64,000 nt of DNA from Valencia hispanica (Eukaryota > Chordata > Actinopteri > Cyprinodontiformes > Valenciidae), in contig OY747702.1 of the NCBI GenBank assembly GCA_963556495.2, forward strand, positions 3,594,501-3,658,500, given 5' to 3'. This document shows, piece after piece, positions 11,008 to 21,100 of the stretch (its first letter is position 1; each line of letters opens with the position of its first letter). The notes beneath the pieces are model-generated. The model did not search any database and was not told where the DNA came from. It saw only the letters and a list, made by a program, of their open reading frames with translations. A program made the position numbers and the translations under genes.

Positions 11008-12328
11008 GTTAGCTTTATTAAAAATTAGGTCTTTATCAGGAAAGTCACTCCTAATCAATGAATTCATCACTGAACATAAAATACATATCTTTTTTATCAG
11101 AAACCTGGCCAGATGTAAATAATGAAACATCTGTATTGATAGAATCTACCCCTCCGGATTACAATTTCTTAAGTGAGAGCAGAAAACACAGATGAGGTGG
11201 AGGCATAGTCACAATTTTTCACAACTCAATGAACTTTAAAAACGTATCCCTGGGCATATTTGACTCTCTTAAATACCTAGCCACCCAGATAAATGAGCCT
11301 AAAAAAGCTCTATTTTTAAGTTTATATAAACCCCCAAAACTTAACTCTAACTTGTTGTTTGACCCAGCATGTCAAACAACCAACACACAGTAGAAGATAT
11401 ACTCTGGACTTCTGCAACAGTATAAATTTATCTGACATCTCGGTAATTGATATTGCGCCATCTGACCATTTCTGTGTGAAAGTACCATCTCTGCTAAAAT
11501 ATCTAGCAACAGTGAGATAACTGTAAAAAAGCGTTTTCTCGGAGGCTGTTCAGTTGAAACCTTTAAAAGTATTTACCGTTCCACCACATCCCCCTCATCT
11601 TCCAACTCCATAAACAAGCTGGTAATTTCCTAGTGAAAATTTTAGACATCATTGATTCCATTGCTCCGACTAAAGTGAAAGTAGTCTCAGGTAGAAAGAA
11701 GTCTCCATGGACAAGCAATCCACTGATACATAATGAAAAAAGGGAGTGTCAACGAGCCGAAAGAAAATGGCGGAAAACTCGACTCCAGGTTCACTGTGAG
11801 ATCTACAAAGAGAGACTGAACAGTTATCAGTTATCTTTAAAAGAAGCTAGGGAATCTTTCTTTTACAAAATCATTAACAGAAACATTAATAATGCACAGA
11901 CTCTTTTTGCCACAGTAGAAAAACTAACTAATCCTCCAGTGACAGTAGCCCCTGAACTAAATTCTACCACGTCCTGCAATGAATTTGCAGCATTTTCCCT
12001 GAAAATATTTTCACAGTTAGACGGACGGTCTGTACTGCAGCACCGAACCGACTACCAATGTTATACCCAACTAACATCAAATGTAGAAAAAATGTCAGAA
12101 TTCCATTTATTGAATCAAAAAAACCTTGAAGAAATCATTAACCAATTAAGCTCCTCCTCCTGCTGTCTTGATATCCTACCCACATCTTTCCTTACGAAAG
12201 TTTCCCTTGTCATTTGGGCTGATCTGATTAAAATAGTTAACTTATCCCTCCTGTCAGGTCTCTTCCCCCAGGCTTTAAAAACAGCAGTTTTTAAACGAAT
12301 GCTGAAAAAGAAGAATCTGGACAACTAG
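11008..12328 (+). pseudogene. L2 copy 1 ORF2: endonuclease remnant, linker, RT N-terminus
   Basis: 11008-11520 aligns with the endonuclease of the copy at 30150-30810 but has stops and a deletion removing the GDFN region (about 11360-11390). An open frame at 11633-12328 gives the endonuclease-RT linker (KILDIIDSIAPTKVKVVSGR) and the RT N-terminus (LSSSSCCLDILPTSFL, GLFPQALKTAVFK). It ends at a TAG at 12326 just after KKKNLDN, where an LMQNYRPI-type block should follow. It is dead as an ORF. Confidence 0.8.
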
Positions 12329-13625
12329 TCCAATGCAGAACTACAGATTTCTAATTTTCCATTCATCAGTAAAATGATTGAAAAAGCTGTGTTTCAGCAG
12401 TTAAATAGCTTCATAACAATGACCAACCGCTTTGATGTTTGTCTGGTTTCCATGCTCACCGCAGCACCGAGACTGCCCTCGTCAAAGTTTTCAATGACAT
12501 CTGCATAAATACAGACTTACAGTGTCTGGTTTTGTTGGGCCTCAGTGCAGCATTTGATACTGTTGATCATGATATATTATTGGAATGACTGGAGAGCTGG
12601 GTCGGACTCTCTGGTACAGTACTTGGCTGGTTTGAGTCTTACCTAAAGAACACGGACTTCTTTGTTTCAATAGGAAACGTTTCATCATGCTCCCGCTAGC
12701 CCAGATTTTAACAACCTACAGGATTAGCTACCATATCTATGGATATGATACTCAGCTCTACATTACGATGTCACCAGGTGACTTTGAACCTAACCAAACC
12801 CTAAGTAAATGCATCAAGCAAATCAATGGATGGATGTACCATAACCTGCTCTAGCTGAACAGAAACAAAACAGAAGTAATTAGTTTTGGACCTAAAGAGG
12901 AACAGCCAGCACACAGCTTCAGTTAATACAGCTAGAAACTACTGATCAGGCCCGAAATTTAGGTGTAGTAATGGACTCAGACCTGAACCTGCAAGGTCAC
13001 ATAAAGGCAATCACAATGTCAGCCTTCTATCACCTGAAGAACATTTCTAGGATTAAAGGACTGATGACAGGACCTCGAAAAACTCATCCATGCGTTTATC
13101 TTTAGTTGGATTGATAACTATAACAGCATTCTCACAGGTCTGCCTAAAAAGTCAATCAGACAGCTGCAGCTGATCCAGGACGCTGCTGCTCGTGTACTCA
13201 CTAGAACCAAGAAAGTAGAGCACATCACCCCAGCTCTAAAGTCCTTACACTGGCTCCCTGTAGCTCAGAGAATAGATTTCGAAATACATTTACAAGTTTA
13301 TAAATCATTGAATGGTTTAGCACCAAAGTATGTTGAAGACCTGTTGTCTCAGTACCAACCACCAAGACCGTGCAGGTCCTCCAACTCTAGCCAACTAAAC
13401 ATCCCTAAATTTAAAACCAAACACGGAGAAGCAGCTTTCAGTTTCTATGCTCCTCTAATCTGGAAAAAACTCCAAGAAAACGGCAAAGCTGCTGAAACCC
13501 TGAGTTTTTTTAAATCACAACTAAAATGTATCTGTTTAGAGCTGCTTTTGAGTAATGCTTTGATGTATCATGTTTTCTGTATGCTTCTTTGCTTTATTGC
13601 TGTTTTTACATTATATGCTTTGTAA
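12329..13625 (+). pseudogene. L2 copy 1 ORF2: decayed RT palm and C-terminus
   Basis: This stretch is collinear with 31600-34199 but riddled with stops and indels. The YADD box has become YGYD (near 12738). The last part is open again (13308-13625) and reads [19 protein letters not shown], then the conserved [18 protein letters not shown] block. It extends past the normal stop into 3' UTR because of mutations. It is older and more degraded than the copy at 28444-34395. Confidence 0.8.
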
Positions 13626-13802
13626 TGCCTTGATGGATCTGTGTATGATTCTTGCTTTACTGCTGTTTTTACTTTATTTGCTTTGTGTGTGTTTTACTGC
13701 TACTTTTATTTTACAACTTAATTATGTAAAGCACATTGAATTACCTTGTTCTCGAAAGTGGTCTATACAAATAAAATTGCCTTGTCTTGCCTTGCATAGA
13801 AC

Positions 13803-14568
13803 TACATGGGGGTACTGATCAATGACCTGAAGAGAGCTGGGACCACAGTAACAAAGGTTACTATTAGTAACACACTATGTCGTCATTGATTAAAATCCTG
13901 CAGTCCTCAGAAGGTTTCCCTGCTTAAGCATGCTCAGGCCCTTCTAAAGTTTGCCAGAAACCATTTGGATGATTGGGAGAATGTCATGTGGTCAGATGAG
14001 ACCAAAATAGAACTCTTTGGTATTAACACCACTCACTGTGTTAGGAGGAGGAAGAATGCTAAGTTTTATCCCAAGAACACCATTCCCACTGTGAAACACT
14101 ATGGTTTAAGGCTGCTTTCTACAAAGGAGAAAGGTCGACTGATCCATATTAAGAAAGGGATGAATGGGGCCATGTATCATGAGATTTTGGGCAAAAATCT
14201 ACTTCCATCAGCGCCAGCATCAAAGATGAAACTTGCCTGGATCTTCCAGCATGACAATGTTCAGAAACACAACGGAGTTGCTACTTAAAAAGCCTTAGAA
14301 GATTTTGGAGTGGCTTAGCCAGCCTCTAGACCTAAATCCAATAGAGAATTTTCGGAGGGAGTTGAAAGTGCGTGATGCCCAGCGACATCCCCAAAACATC
14401 ACAGCCGTAGAGAAGATCTGCATGGAAAACGGACCAAAATACTACAGAGTGTGCAAATCTGGTGAATACCTACAGGAAACGTTTGACCTCTGTCATTGCC
14501 TACCAAGGTTACGTTACAAAGTATTTGTCACGTGGTGTGTGGAGAATGGACCCAAACGCACTCGCTGA
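13803..14568 (+). pseudogene. Tc1 transposase, catalytic part
   Basis: It continues the Tc1 gene broken at 5255. Segments in order are LINDLKRAGTTVTKVTISNT, FARNHLDDWENVMWSDETKI with the first catalytic Asp, KNTIPTVKHYG, MNGAMYHEILGKNLLPSA, IFQHDNVQKHN with the second Asp, and [10 protein letters not shown] with the catalytic Glu. Stops occur near 13890 and at 14287, and frames change around 14300 and 14400. All three catalytic residues can still be seen but no single frame links them. A solo LTR begins at 14526, right after the last codons. Confidence 0.85.
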
Positions 14569-14827
14569 AGGAAGGTGCAGGATGTTTATTATTGTGAAGT
14601 CGTGGTGATGATGATGATGATGAAGACACTGGACATCGGGCAGGGAAGAAAGACAGCAGGAAGAATGACACACCATGGGGATTGACAAATACTGACTACT
14701 ACTAAGGATGATCCGGCCGGGAGTGAAAGGAAGTGAGGGGTCTTAAAGGCAGGAGGTGAGTAGGATCAGGTGTGGATGATGAGACAGACAGCTGAAGACA
14801 ATAAGGCAGGAATAGGGCAGCGTGACA
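14526..14827 (-). mobile_element. Solo Ty3/gypsy-type LTR, 302 bp
   Basis: It has perfect terminal inverted ends TGTCACG/CGTGACA and a 5-bp duplication GTATT (14521-14525 and 14828-14832). Read on the minus strand it starts TGTCACGCTGCC, has an AATAAAC poly(A) signal near 14590 and ends with the TTTGGGTCC-type R/U5 sequence usual for fish gypsy LTRs. No internal region is present, so it is a solo LTR left by recombination. A (GAT)n run lies at about 14607-14622. It interrupts the Tc1 3' end cleanly. Confidence 0.75.
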
Positions 14828-14988
14828 GTATTGAGGTGAACTTTTGTCTTTGAACACATTAATACAATTATACAAACAAGTTCTTTAAAAATTATACAAA
14901 GATTTGCTAACTATTTTAATTAATTTTTTTTTACATTCAGCCTCTCACAGTTTAAATGTAACTATGATAAAATTGTACAGACCGCTCT

Positions 14989-15497
14989 CAGGCCATGTAC
15001 ACACATAGGGTTTAAAAAAAAACAAATATTCTCACCAGCACATAAAAAAAAAAAAAACAACTCCGTCCAAACCTAACGGCATAAGTGTGTTGGTAAGCAC
15101 ATTCATAGAGATGCCAAACCTGTAGGGGGCAGTAGCTCCCCCAAATCCTATCCACTCAGTAAATTTATATGTTCCAACTTCTACACAGAGCAGTAATTTA
15201 GCTTGAAAAAACAAGCAAGCAAAAAGCGCTTGGACAATCAATAATTCGAACACAGCTATGAGGGCATAAATGCTGTGTCTGAGAGGAAACACAGATCGCA
15301 CAAGTGATGTCGGAGCATTTTTGTTGCGAAAAGTGACGTTGTGGAGCCTAAAGCCCGGTTATTTCTGTCCACACGCAAACACTTAAAATGGAGAAAACGC
15401 AAATCTTCACTTTGGCGTTTTTAGAAAGATTCGTCTTCTGTGCCGTAAATTTGCGTTTTCTTGTGGATGAAAGGCCAAATCCTAAAAAGACAAGGCA
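14989..15497 (-). mobile_element. hAT-like MITE inside Tc1 3' TIR
   Basis: It begins GGCCATGTACACACATAGG and ends ...GACAAGGCAT. Reversed, it matches the element at 17355-17812 through the shared blocks GTTTTCTCCATTTTAAG, TTTGCGTGTGGACAG and GGGGCAGTAGTTCCCCCAAA. The termini (GCCTTGTCCACACATAG-type) resemble a widespread fish hAT MITE. It has no coding capacity. The Tc1 TIR resumes at 15498 with TCTTTTAAGTGGGACAACTT-type sequence. The TSD is not clear. Confidence 0.65.
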
Positions 15498-15560
15498 TCA
15501 TTCTTTTAAGTGGGACAACTTGCACAATTGGTGGCTGCCAAATACTTCTTTGCCCCACTC

Positions 15561-16629
15561 TATATATTATTCCTTTATTAATTTACAAAATCTAACTCCA
15601 TCTCCAGCCAGGTATTGAAATTTGTAGCATTCTTTGTTTAACCCTCCAATGACCGAAATAATACAATATAGGTGATCTTGGTTAATTCTATTATTTATTT
15701 ATTTTTTCAAGGGGAGTAGAATTATTAATAAATTCTGTTCATAAATCATTATTTGAAACGCAGTGAGTTTAAAGCCGAGGTAGGTACTTACTGGTAGGTA
15801 CTAAAAGATGTGTGGTTGGGTGTCCTGTCTTTTTTCTCACAGAATACAAATTTCTGTTAATATTTTCTGTTTATTAAGCAGATCAAGGTTAATTTTTGGT
15901 GTTTGGCCTGAAGGATCAAATTGTAATGTATGTACCTGAGTTTGAATCTGTTTGTATGATTGGATCGAATGGGTAGTAAAATGTCTTGACTATTTTTGTT
16001 GTGCATAAGCGTTATATAATTAAACTGAACTGAATACATTTAAGTCACTTTTCCATAGATTACACATTTACATATACTTTAAGACATTCAACATTTTTTT
16101 AAGAACAGATCATTTGATTGTGTGTCCTGATGTTTTTACCTGACTGTATAGTGGTAAAATAGGACAATGGAGGATCAAAGCTTAAACATCTAAAAACTGT
16201 GCTGATCATTATTAATTGTTGTTTTAGTGTGGCTGCTGTATGTTAAAACAATATAGTAAGGGGTATATTTGGTTGGCACTGGTGAATTTGAGCTTGCAAG
16301 CCTGAATGACAATTATCCCACACAAATGCACATATGATCACAGTGAATTTGATGCCAGTGCCCACAGGGACACAACTAATCCTCATCATTTCCATTTATC
16401 AGCTGTGGGCAGAGGGTCCTCTTGGCAGATCACAGTCCATCACTTCTAACAGTGTTTGAAAGGCTGTCACCCAGCTTCCCGATAGAAAAAAACTCGTTCA
16501 TTCACACCCTCTTCCTCCATTAATAGCATCTGATAAGGCCACGGGCCAAGATGGAATACCTCTTAAATATTTTACATCGCATCATAATTAAAAAAACATT
16601 AACTGTGAAACACATTTTATCATTATAAT
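15561..16629. other. No gene; AT-rich DNA with small LINE scraps
   Basis: No gene is seen. About 15990-16033 resembles a LINE 3' terminus (ttgttgtgcataagcgttat then an ATTAAACTGAACTGAAT tail). On the + strand near 16520-16575 a few codons read DKATGQDGIPLKYFT, like an RT palm segment of an unassigned LINE. Both scraps are too short to classify. Confidence 0.4.
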
Positions 16630-16912
16630 AATTTAATCCATTTTTGTCCATTGCTGGGCAACTCAGAGACACACAGGAAAAAAAACACGCATCCACACCC
16701 TCATACCTAAGGGCAATTTAGAGAGACCCATTTACCTAACAGTAATTTTTTTGGACTGTGGGAGGAAGCCGGAGTACCCAGAGAGAACCCACGCGTGCAC
16801 AGGGAGAACATGCAAACTCCATGCAGAAAGACCCCGGGCCAGGACTCGAACCCAGGCCTTTTTGCTAGGCTAACAACAGGGCTACCAACTGCGACACTGT
16901 GCAGCCCTGCGG
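16630..16912 (-). mobile_element. tRNA-derived SINE, DANA-like
   Basis: On the minus strand the head carries an A-box-like TGTCGCAGTTGG (16885-16896) and a B-box-like GGGTTCGAGTCC (16842-16853). Then follows the body familiar from fish DANA/HE1-type SINEs: GGAGTTTGCATGTTCTCCCT, GTGGGTTCTC, TACTCCGGCTTCCTCCCACA and CTAAATTGCCCTTAGG. Internal RNA polymerase III boxes of this kind drive SINE transcription. The 3' end fades near 16630 without a clear tail. Confidence 0.75.
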
Positions 16913-17354
16913 GGCTGTAACAGCTTACTAACAATGCTGTCTCTGGCGTGATTTGGCAGATGGTGCAACCAGATGATAGGATGAGCTTCTCTAGAGGGAA
17001 TTAACTATTTTATTGCACTTAAAGGGTTCTGAATGGGAAAATGTTGGTTCTGTCCCCATAATAAAATTTCTAAGGCATATTCATTCACAGACAAGGGGGG
17101 GGTTGATTGCTTTTCTGGTTTGAGCTCTGACTGCATAGCGGGTCTTGAGAATGGTTTTGGCGGACCTGACGCCAGTAGCGAGCTGAGGGTCGAACAGATG
17201 ATGATTGAGAGGAAGATTATGGTAAATAGAGGACAAGGACACAGGTGAGATCAAGGTGGATGATGGAGGCTGTGGAGAAGTCCATCGCCTGGGTAATTCT
17301 GCGATTGCCCAGCGACGATTACACTTTGCCTCCTCAAGTATATCCTCCAATCTG
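16913..17354. other. No recognised feature
   Basis: Unique-looking DNA. A minus-strand open stretch crosses 17081-17428 but runs into the adjacent MITE and has no recognisable domain. There is an 8-base G run near 17096. I see no gene. Confidence 0.4.
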
Positions 17355-17812
17355 ATGCCTTGTCCACACATAGTGGGGTATCTCACAAAACAAATATATT
17401 TTTCTACGGTTTGGCCTGTCATCCACACAAAAATGCAAATTTACGGCACCGAAAACAAATCTTTTTAAAAACTCCAGCCAAAGTAAAAATTTGCGTTTTC
17501 TCCATTTTAAGCGTTTGCGTGTGGACAGAAATAACCGGAACATCACAAACGTCACTTTCCTTGACAAAAACGCTCCAACATCATTTCTGCGAACTGTATT
17601 TACATTCAGAAACAGCATTTATTCCCCAACAGATGTGTTGGAATCATCTATTGTCCAAGCACTTTTTGATTGCTTGTTTTTACAAGCTCGATTAATGCTC
17701 TATGTAGAAGTTCGAACATAGAAATTTACTAGTGGATAGGATTTGGGGGAACTACTGCCCCCTACAGGTTTGGCATGTCTATGAATGTGCTTAACAACGC
17801 ACTTATGCAGTT
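17355..17812 (+). mobile_element. hAT-like MITE, second copy, right end truncated
   Basis: It starts GCCTTGTCCACACATAGTG at 17358 and is collinear, in reverse, with the MITE at 14989-15497. The match stops at GCAGTTAGGT (17812), about 110 bp before the expected terminus. From 17813 the sequence is the LTR of ERV-A, itself missing its first bases. The junction is therefore a rearrangement that truncated both repeats. Confidence 0.65.
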
Positions 17813-18090
17813 AGGTGTTGAAGAGATAGAAATTCTGTTAATGTTGTATGAGGGTTTAATTTTGTAGTGTATGTGGCGACACTTAGAAATATAACTGAGT
17901 CCAGCGAACGATGTCTCGCTGTTAAAATATATAATTGTTGTTTGTTGTTCCTATTGCTCCTTTTTACAGAAATGAACGAGCACGCGGGAAGGTGAAATGA
18001 GAGCTCAGAGAGAGCCCAGGGTCATAAATTAAATGTGTGTCTGTTCCTTTAAGATAGGCTTTAAATTAGAGTGAAAACACCTTCTCAACA
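17813..18090 (+). repeat. ERV-A 5' LTR, truncated and internally deleted
   Basis: It matches the reverse-strand LTRs of ERV-B (38640-39112 and 48917-49369). It lacks the first ~60-80 bp (TGTTAGAA start) and about 170 bp in the middle between the cacttagaaa and tataactgag segments, including the AATAAA region. It ends CTTCTCAACA at 18090, followed by AAA and the primer-binding site. The full family LTR is about 490 bp with TGTTAGAA... TTCCAACA ends. Confidence 0.75.
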
Positions 18091-18093
18091 AAA

Positions 18094-18111
18094 TGGTGAC
18101 CCCGACGTGAT
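18094..18111 (+). promoter_or_regulatory. ERV-A primer-binding site (tRNA-Trp type)
   Basis: TGGTGACCCCGACGTGAT begins three bases after the LTR end. It is complementary to the 3' end of tRNA-Trp, the primer used by avian sarcoma/leukosis-type viruses. The matching site of ERV-B at 46781-46798 has one change (GATCCC for GACCCC). Confidence 0.75.
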
Positions 18112-21100
18112 TTTTGGAGGAGCAAAGGAAAACGTGAGTTTGGAAATTGTTGTGATCAACAGATACTGGAGATCGGAGGACGGAAGTGACCCAGGTCTGA
18201 AGTTATTTGGTAAGCGCTGACACACGAGGCGCAAAATTGACTAATCTAAAATTTTATTCTGTCTGTAGTTCTCCGGTAGATGTTGATTTCTGTTTCTGCT
18301 GAGTTAAATAGACGCCGACCGGGTCGGTAAACTCAGGGTGTGGCCGGCCCTAAGGTAAGCTAGGACGCTTCTTACTGAAAGCCTGCGTGTTTGGAACCGT
18401 AGGAAGGCCGGGTGGGATCAGCTCGTGGATTGAGAAACCACGGAATGTCTAAAAACAGGAAACTCAGAGATCAGACAGCGATTTTAACCCTGGCATTTCT
18501 TGTTCCTTTGACCAGGATCTCAGATCGGACTAGATCTCCGGGAGGAACCGCAGGTTGCTGAGAGTCCGTGCATGGCCTGGTTCAGAACCAGTATCAAAGT
18601 CCTTCACCCCACCGTTAGGTAAAAAAGGAGGCCGGCAGATCCGGGGTTCCTTCCGGAGCAACAGTTGGATGGGGTCTTCCTTCACAGGGACAACAGCCAG
18701 TGAGTAAAAATTTGATGGGTGAAAGAATAAAAAATAAGAGAGAAGAAATAACTAGGACCGGGACCTTTGTAATGCAAGTTTGTGTTTTGCAAATAAAGAT
18801 CGGGGATCTTTGCGTGATGATCCGGGATCTCACAATGAAAATTCATGTTAACGGAGTTGGACTCCAAAAGCGTGCAGAGGTCTGGGATCTCAATTAGAAA
18901 ATAGGCCTAATGATAAATCATATATAAATAATACTAGTAATGAAAAAGCATGATAATAAATACATAATGATATTAATGTGTGATAAACCGGTTGTGTGAC
19001 TGTGTGTGTGTGTGTGAATGGAGATTTCTATGGTGAAACAGCTGTAGGCTGAAAGGAGTCTCATGGTTAGAAAACTGAGTAAATAACACTGCGATAAGAT
19101 AAATAGATCAGATCAAAGAGAAATAAAAGCTGAATTTACTTCATTAACACGGGAATGATAAATATTTAAAAATGAAAAATAAAAACAGCAAAATGTAACT
19201 TATCGAAATATGGGGAAAAAATAGCAAAGAAGATTTAAAGGAGATGCAAAAATTATGTAAGAGAAAAGACAATACAACATTTCTTTAAAATAAAGATTAC
19301 GAATTTGAAGGACGATTGACTAAGTAATTTCACGCACTTCTTGGTAGTTGCGATATATAATAAAACTAAAAAGATCAAAATTGAAGAATTAGACATTTGG
19401 CGTCTCAAAGGAATTCTTGAAGGAGAAAGAAGAGAAAGGAGGGGTTAATGTGTAAAACAGATGTGTTTTTTTAGCACCTATGGGGTAGCAGCTGGGTGGC
19501 TACGTGAATTTATTCTTTGTAACAAGCGGCAGGTTCAGATGCTTGCTTCTAACATTTTAATGACAGATAAGATACATGTTGAAAGGAAACAATCTTATAA
19601 TGCACTGGGTTAGAGACTGAAAAAAAGAGAAGAAATGTTCGTTACGGGATTACCGTAGTAGGGAATGTAGTAACGCACTCCAAAATCCAACTTTAGTTAC
19701 CGTAGGACACTGAGTATAAGCGCACTTCAATATTTACACTCAATGGAGTTGTTGCTAATGGGACAAAATTAAGAGTCTGATTAAGCAGGAAAGATGTCTG
19801 GACCTACACCTGAGATTGGGAGAAGTTGCCGGCCCTCGCCCCAATCTGAGTTGAGAATGGTTACCACGTTTTTGGGCATCTAGCAACAGACTCTTCCACA
19901 TATAATCATAATAATAAGCTAATTTGTAGAATCTTTATGAAGGAGCAGATAAGCAGAGAGCAAGGAATAGAGATGTGATGTTTTGTTATGGAAATATCAG
20001 TTGCTGATTATTTCATTGACAAAATGGTAGGAAGTTAGTGAAGCCAGATGGAGAGAAAAAAAATTTGGAATTTTGTTTTCCAGTAAAAATGAGATTGAGT
20101 TGTTAGAAAAATGAAATAAAAATAATAGATTTTGCTACAGGAAAAATCTGTTGTGTTAATCATATTATCTCGAGAATTATTTTCTTATTTGTTAGGAAGA
20201 GATTTCCTATTTCACTTGAAGTTGGGCATGTTCTCTGTAGGGGATAAATTAATAATCCAAATTGTAGATTTTCATAAAATTCTTGAAACGGGACAGCTAC
20301 CAAAGAATTGTTCTACTTGGAAAAAGAAAAATTAAAGTTTTAACTGAAGTTTATAATCAGATGAAGATAAAATAATAATATTATTGCTAACAGAAGATCC
20401 AAATTGAACATTGCATGTTTTTGGCATTTGGCCAACAATGAGGAACAGGGGTATGGCGACCTCTAGTGGCGAACAAATTAAAGAATTTATTACGGAAAAT
20501 TCAATTCTCAAACTGCTCAGTTTGTGGAAAAGAAGTGTGTCAGACATGAAAAAAAAGAAAAGCTTCTCATATAAAATTAAGAAACAGCTTTGAGCAAACA
20601 AACCCTGTACTGAAGAAGCTTGGTTTAGTAAGATAAGATAATTTCTCCTAATGGATTTGTAATGTTAACAGTGAAACATTTAGATACACTAACTGTTGCA
20701 GAAATGTTGCTTTGAGAAATAATGCCTAGATTTGATATCCACAAATGATCTATAGTGGTAACGGAACACATTTTGTGAATGAAATAATTGATAAAATAGG
20801 ACAAAGATTATAGATCATTTTTAAGAGACAATTGGATTCTAAAAGCAGACTAAGAAAGGCCATGGATAAGACTAAACAGAATTGGAAATACTGTTTGGTT
20901 ATGATAAAGTTATATATGAATATAACACCAAGTAATTGAACGGATTCGATGAGACCTTATCCTTCCTACAGTTTGGTATATTAAAATAAGAGGAACAATT
21001 ACAAACTGATTTATGACTTTATGATAAATATTTTGAACGTTGAAAAATAAACACAATGGAAGAAACGGGACAAAATTGGATATTGTCTTGATTTGGTAAA

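Larger units (their letters stand above)
5256..13796 (+). mobile_element. L2 LINE copy 1, near full length but internally interrupted
   Basis: It is flanked by a 6-bp direct repeat TAGAAC at 5250-5255 and 13797-13802. The 5' UTR starts at 5256 (the CTGCTGAAGGA segment is shared with the copy at 28444), ORF1 follows, then ORF2, a 3' UTR, and a tail of TTGCCTTG units. Nested inside are Rex3 (6136-9155) and a TTAA element (9605-11003). Its own sequence is therefore 5256-6135, 9168-9604 and 11008-13796, about 4.1 kb. The RT catalytic motif reads YGYD near 12738 in place of YADD, and stops are frequent. Confidence 0.85.
3271..15560 (+). mobile_element. Tc1/mariner element split by nested insertions
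   Basis: One Tc1-like transposon whose parts appear in order: 5' TIR start CAGTGGGGCAAAAAGTATTT at 3274, TIR continuation and 5' region 4673-5012, transposase start 5013-5255, transposase remainder 13803-14525, 3' end 14828-14988, and 3' TIR 15498-15560 ending TTTGCCCCACTC next to TA. Without its insertions it would be about 1.6 kb, as expected. The inserts are L2(-) 3293-4672, L2(+) 5256-13796, solo LTR 14526-14827 and MITE 14989-15497. The TSD on the big L2 joins the Tc1 halves in frame. Confidence 0.85.
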
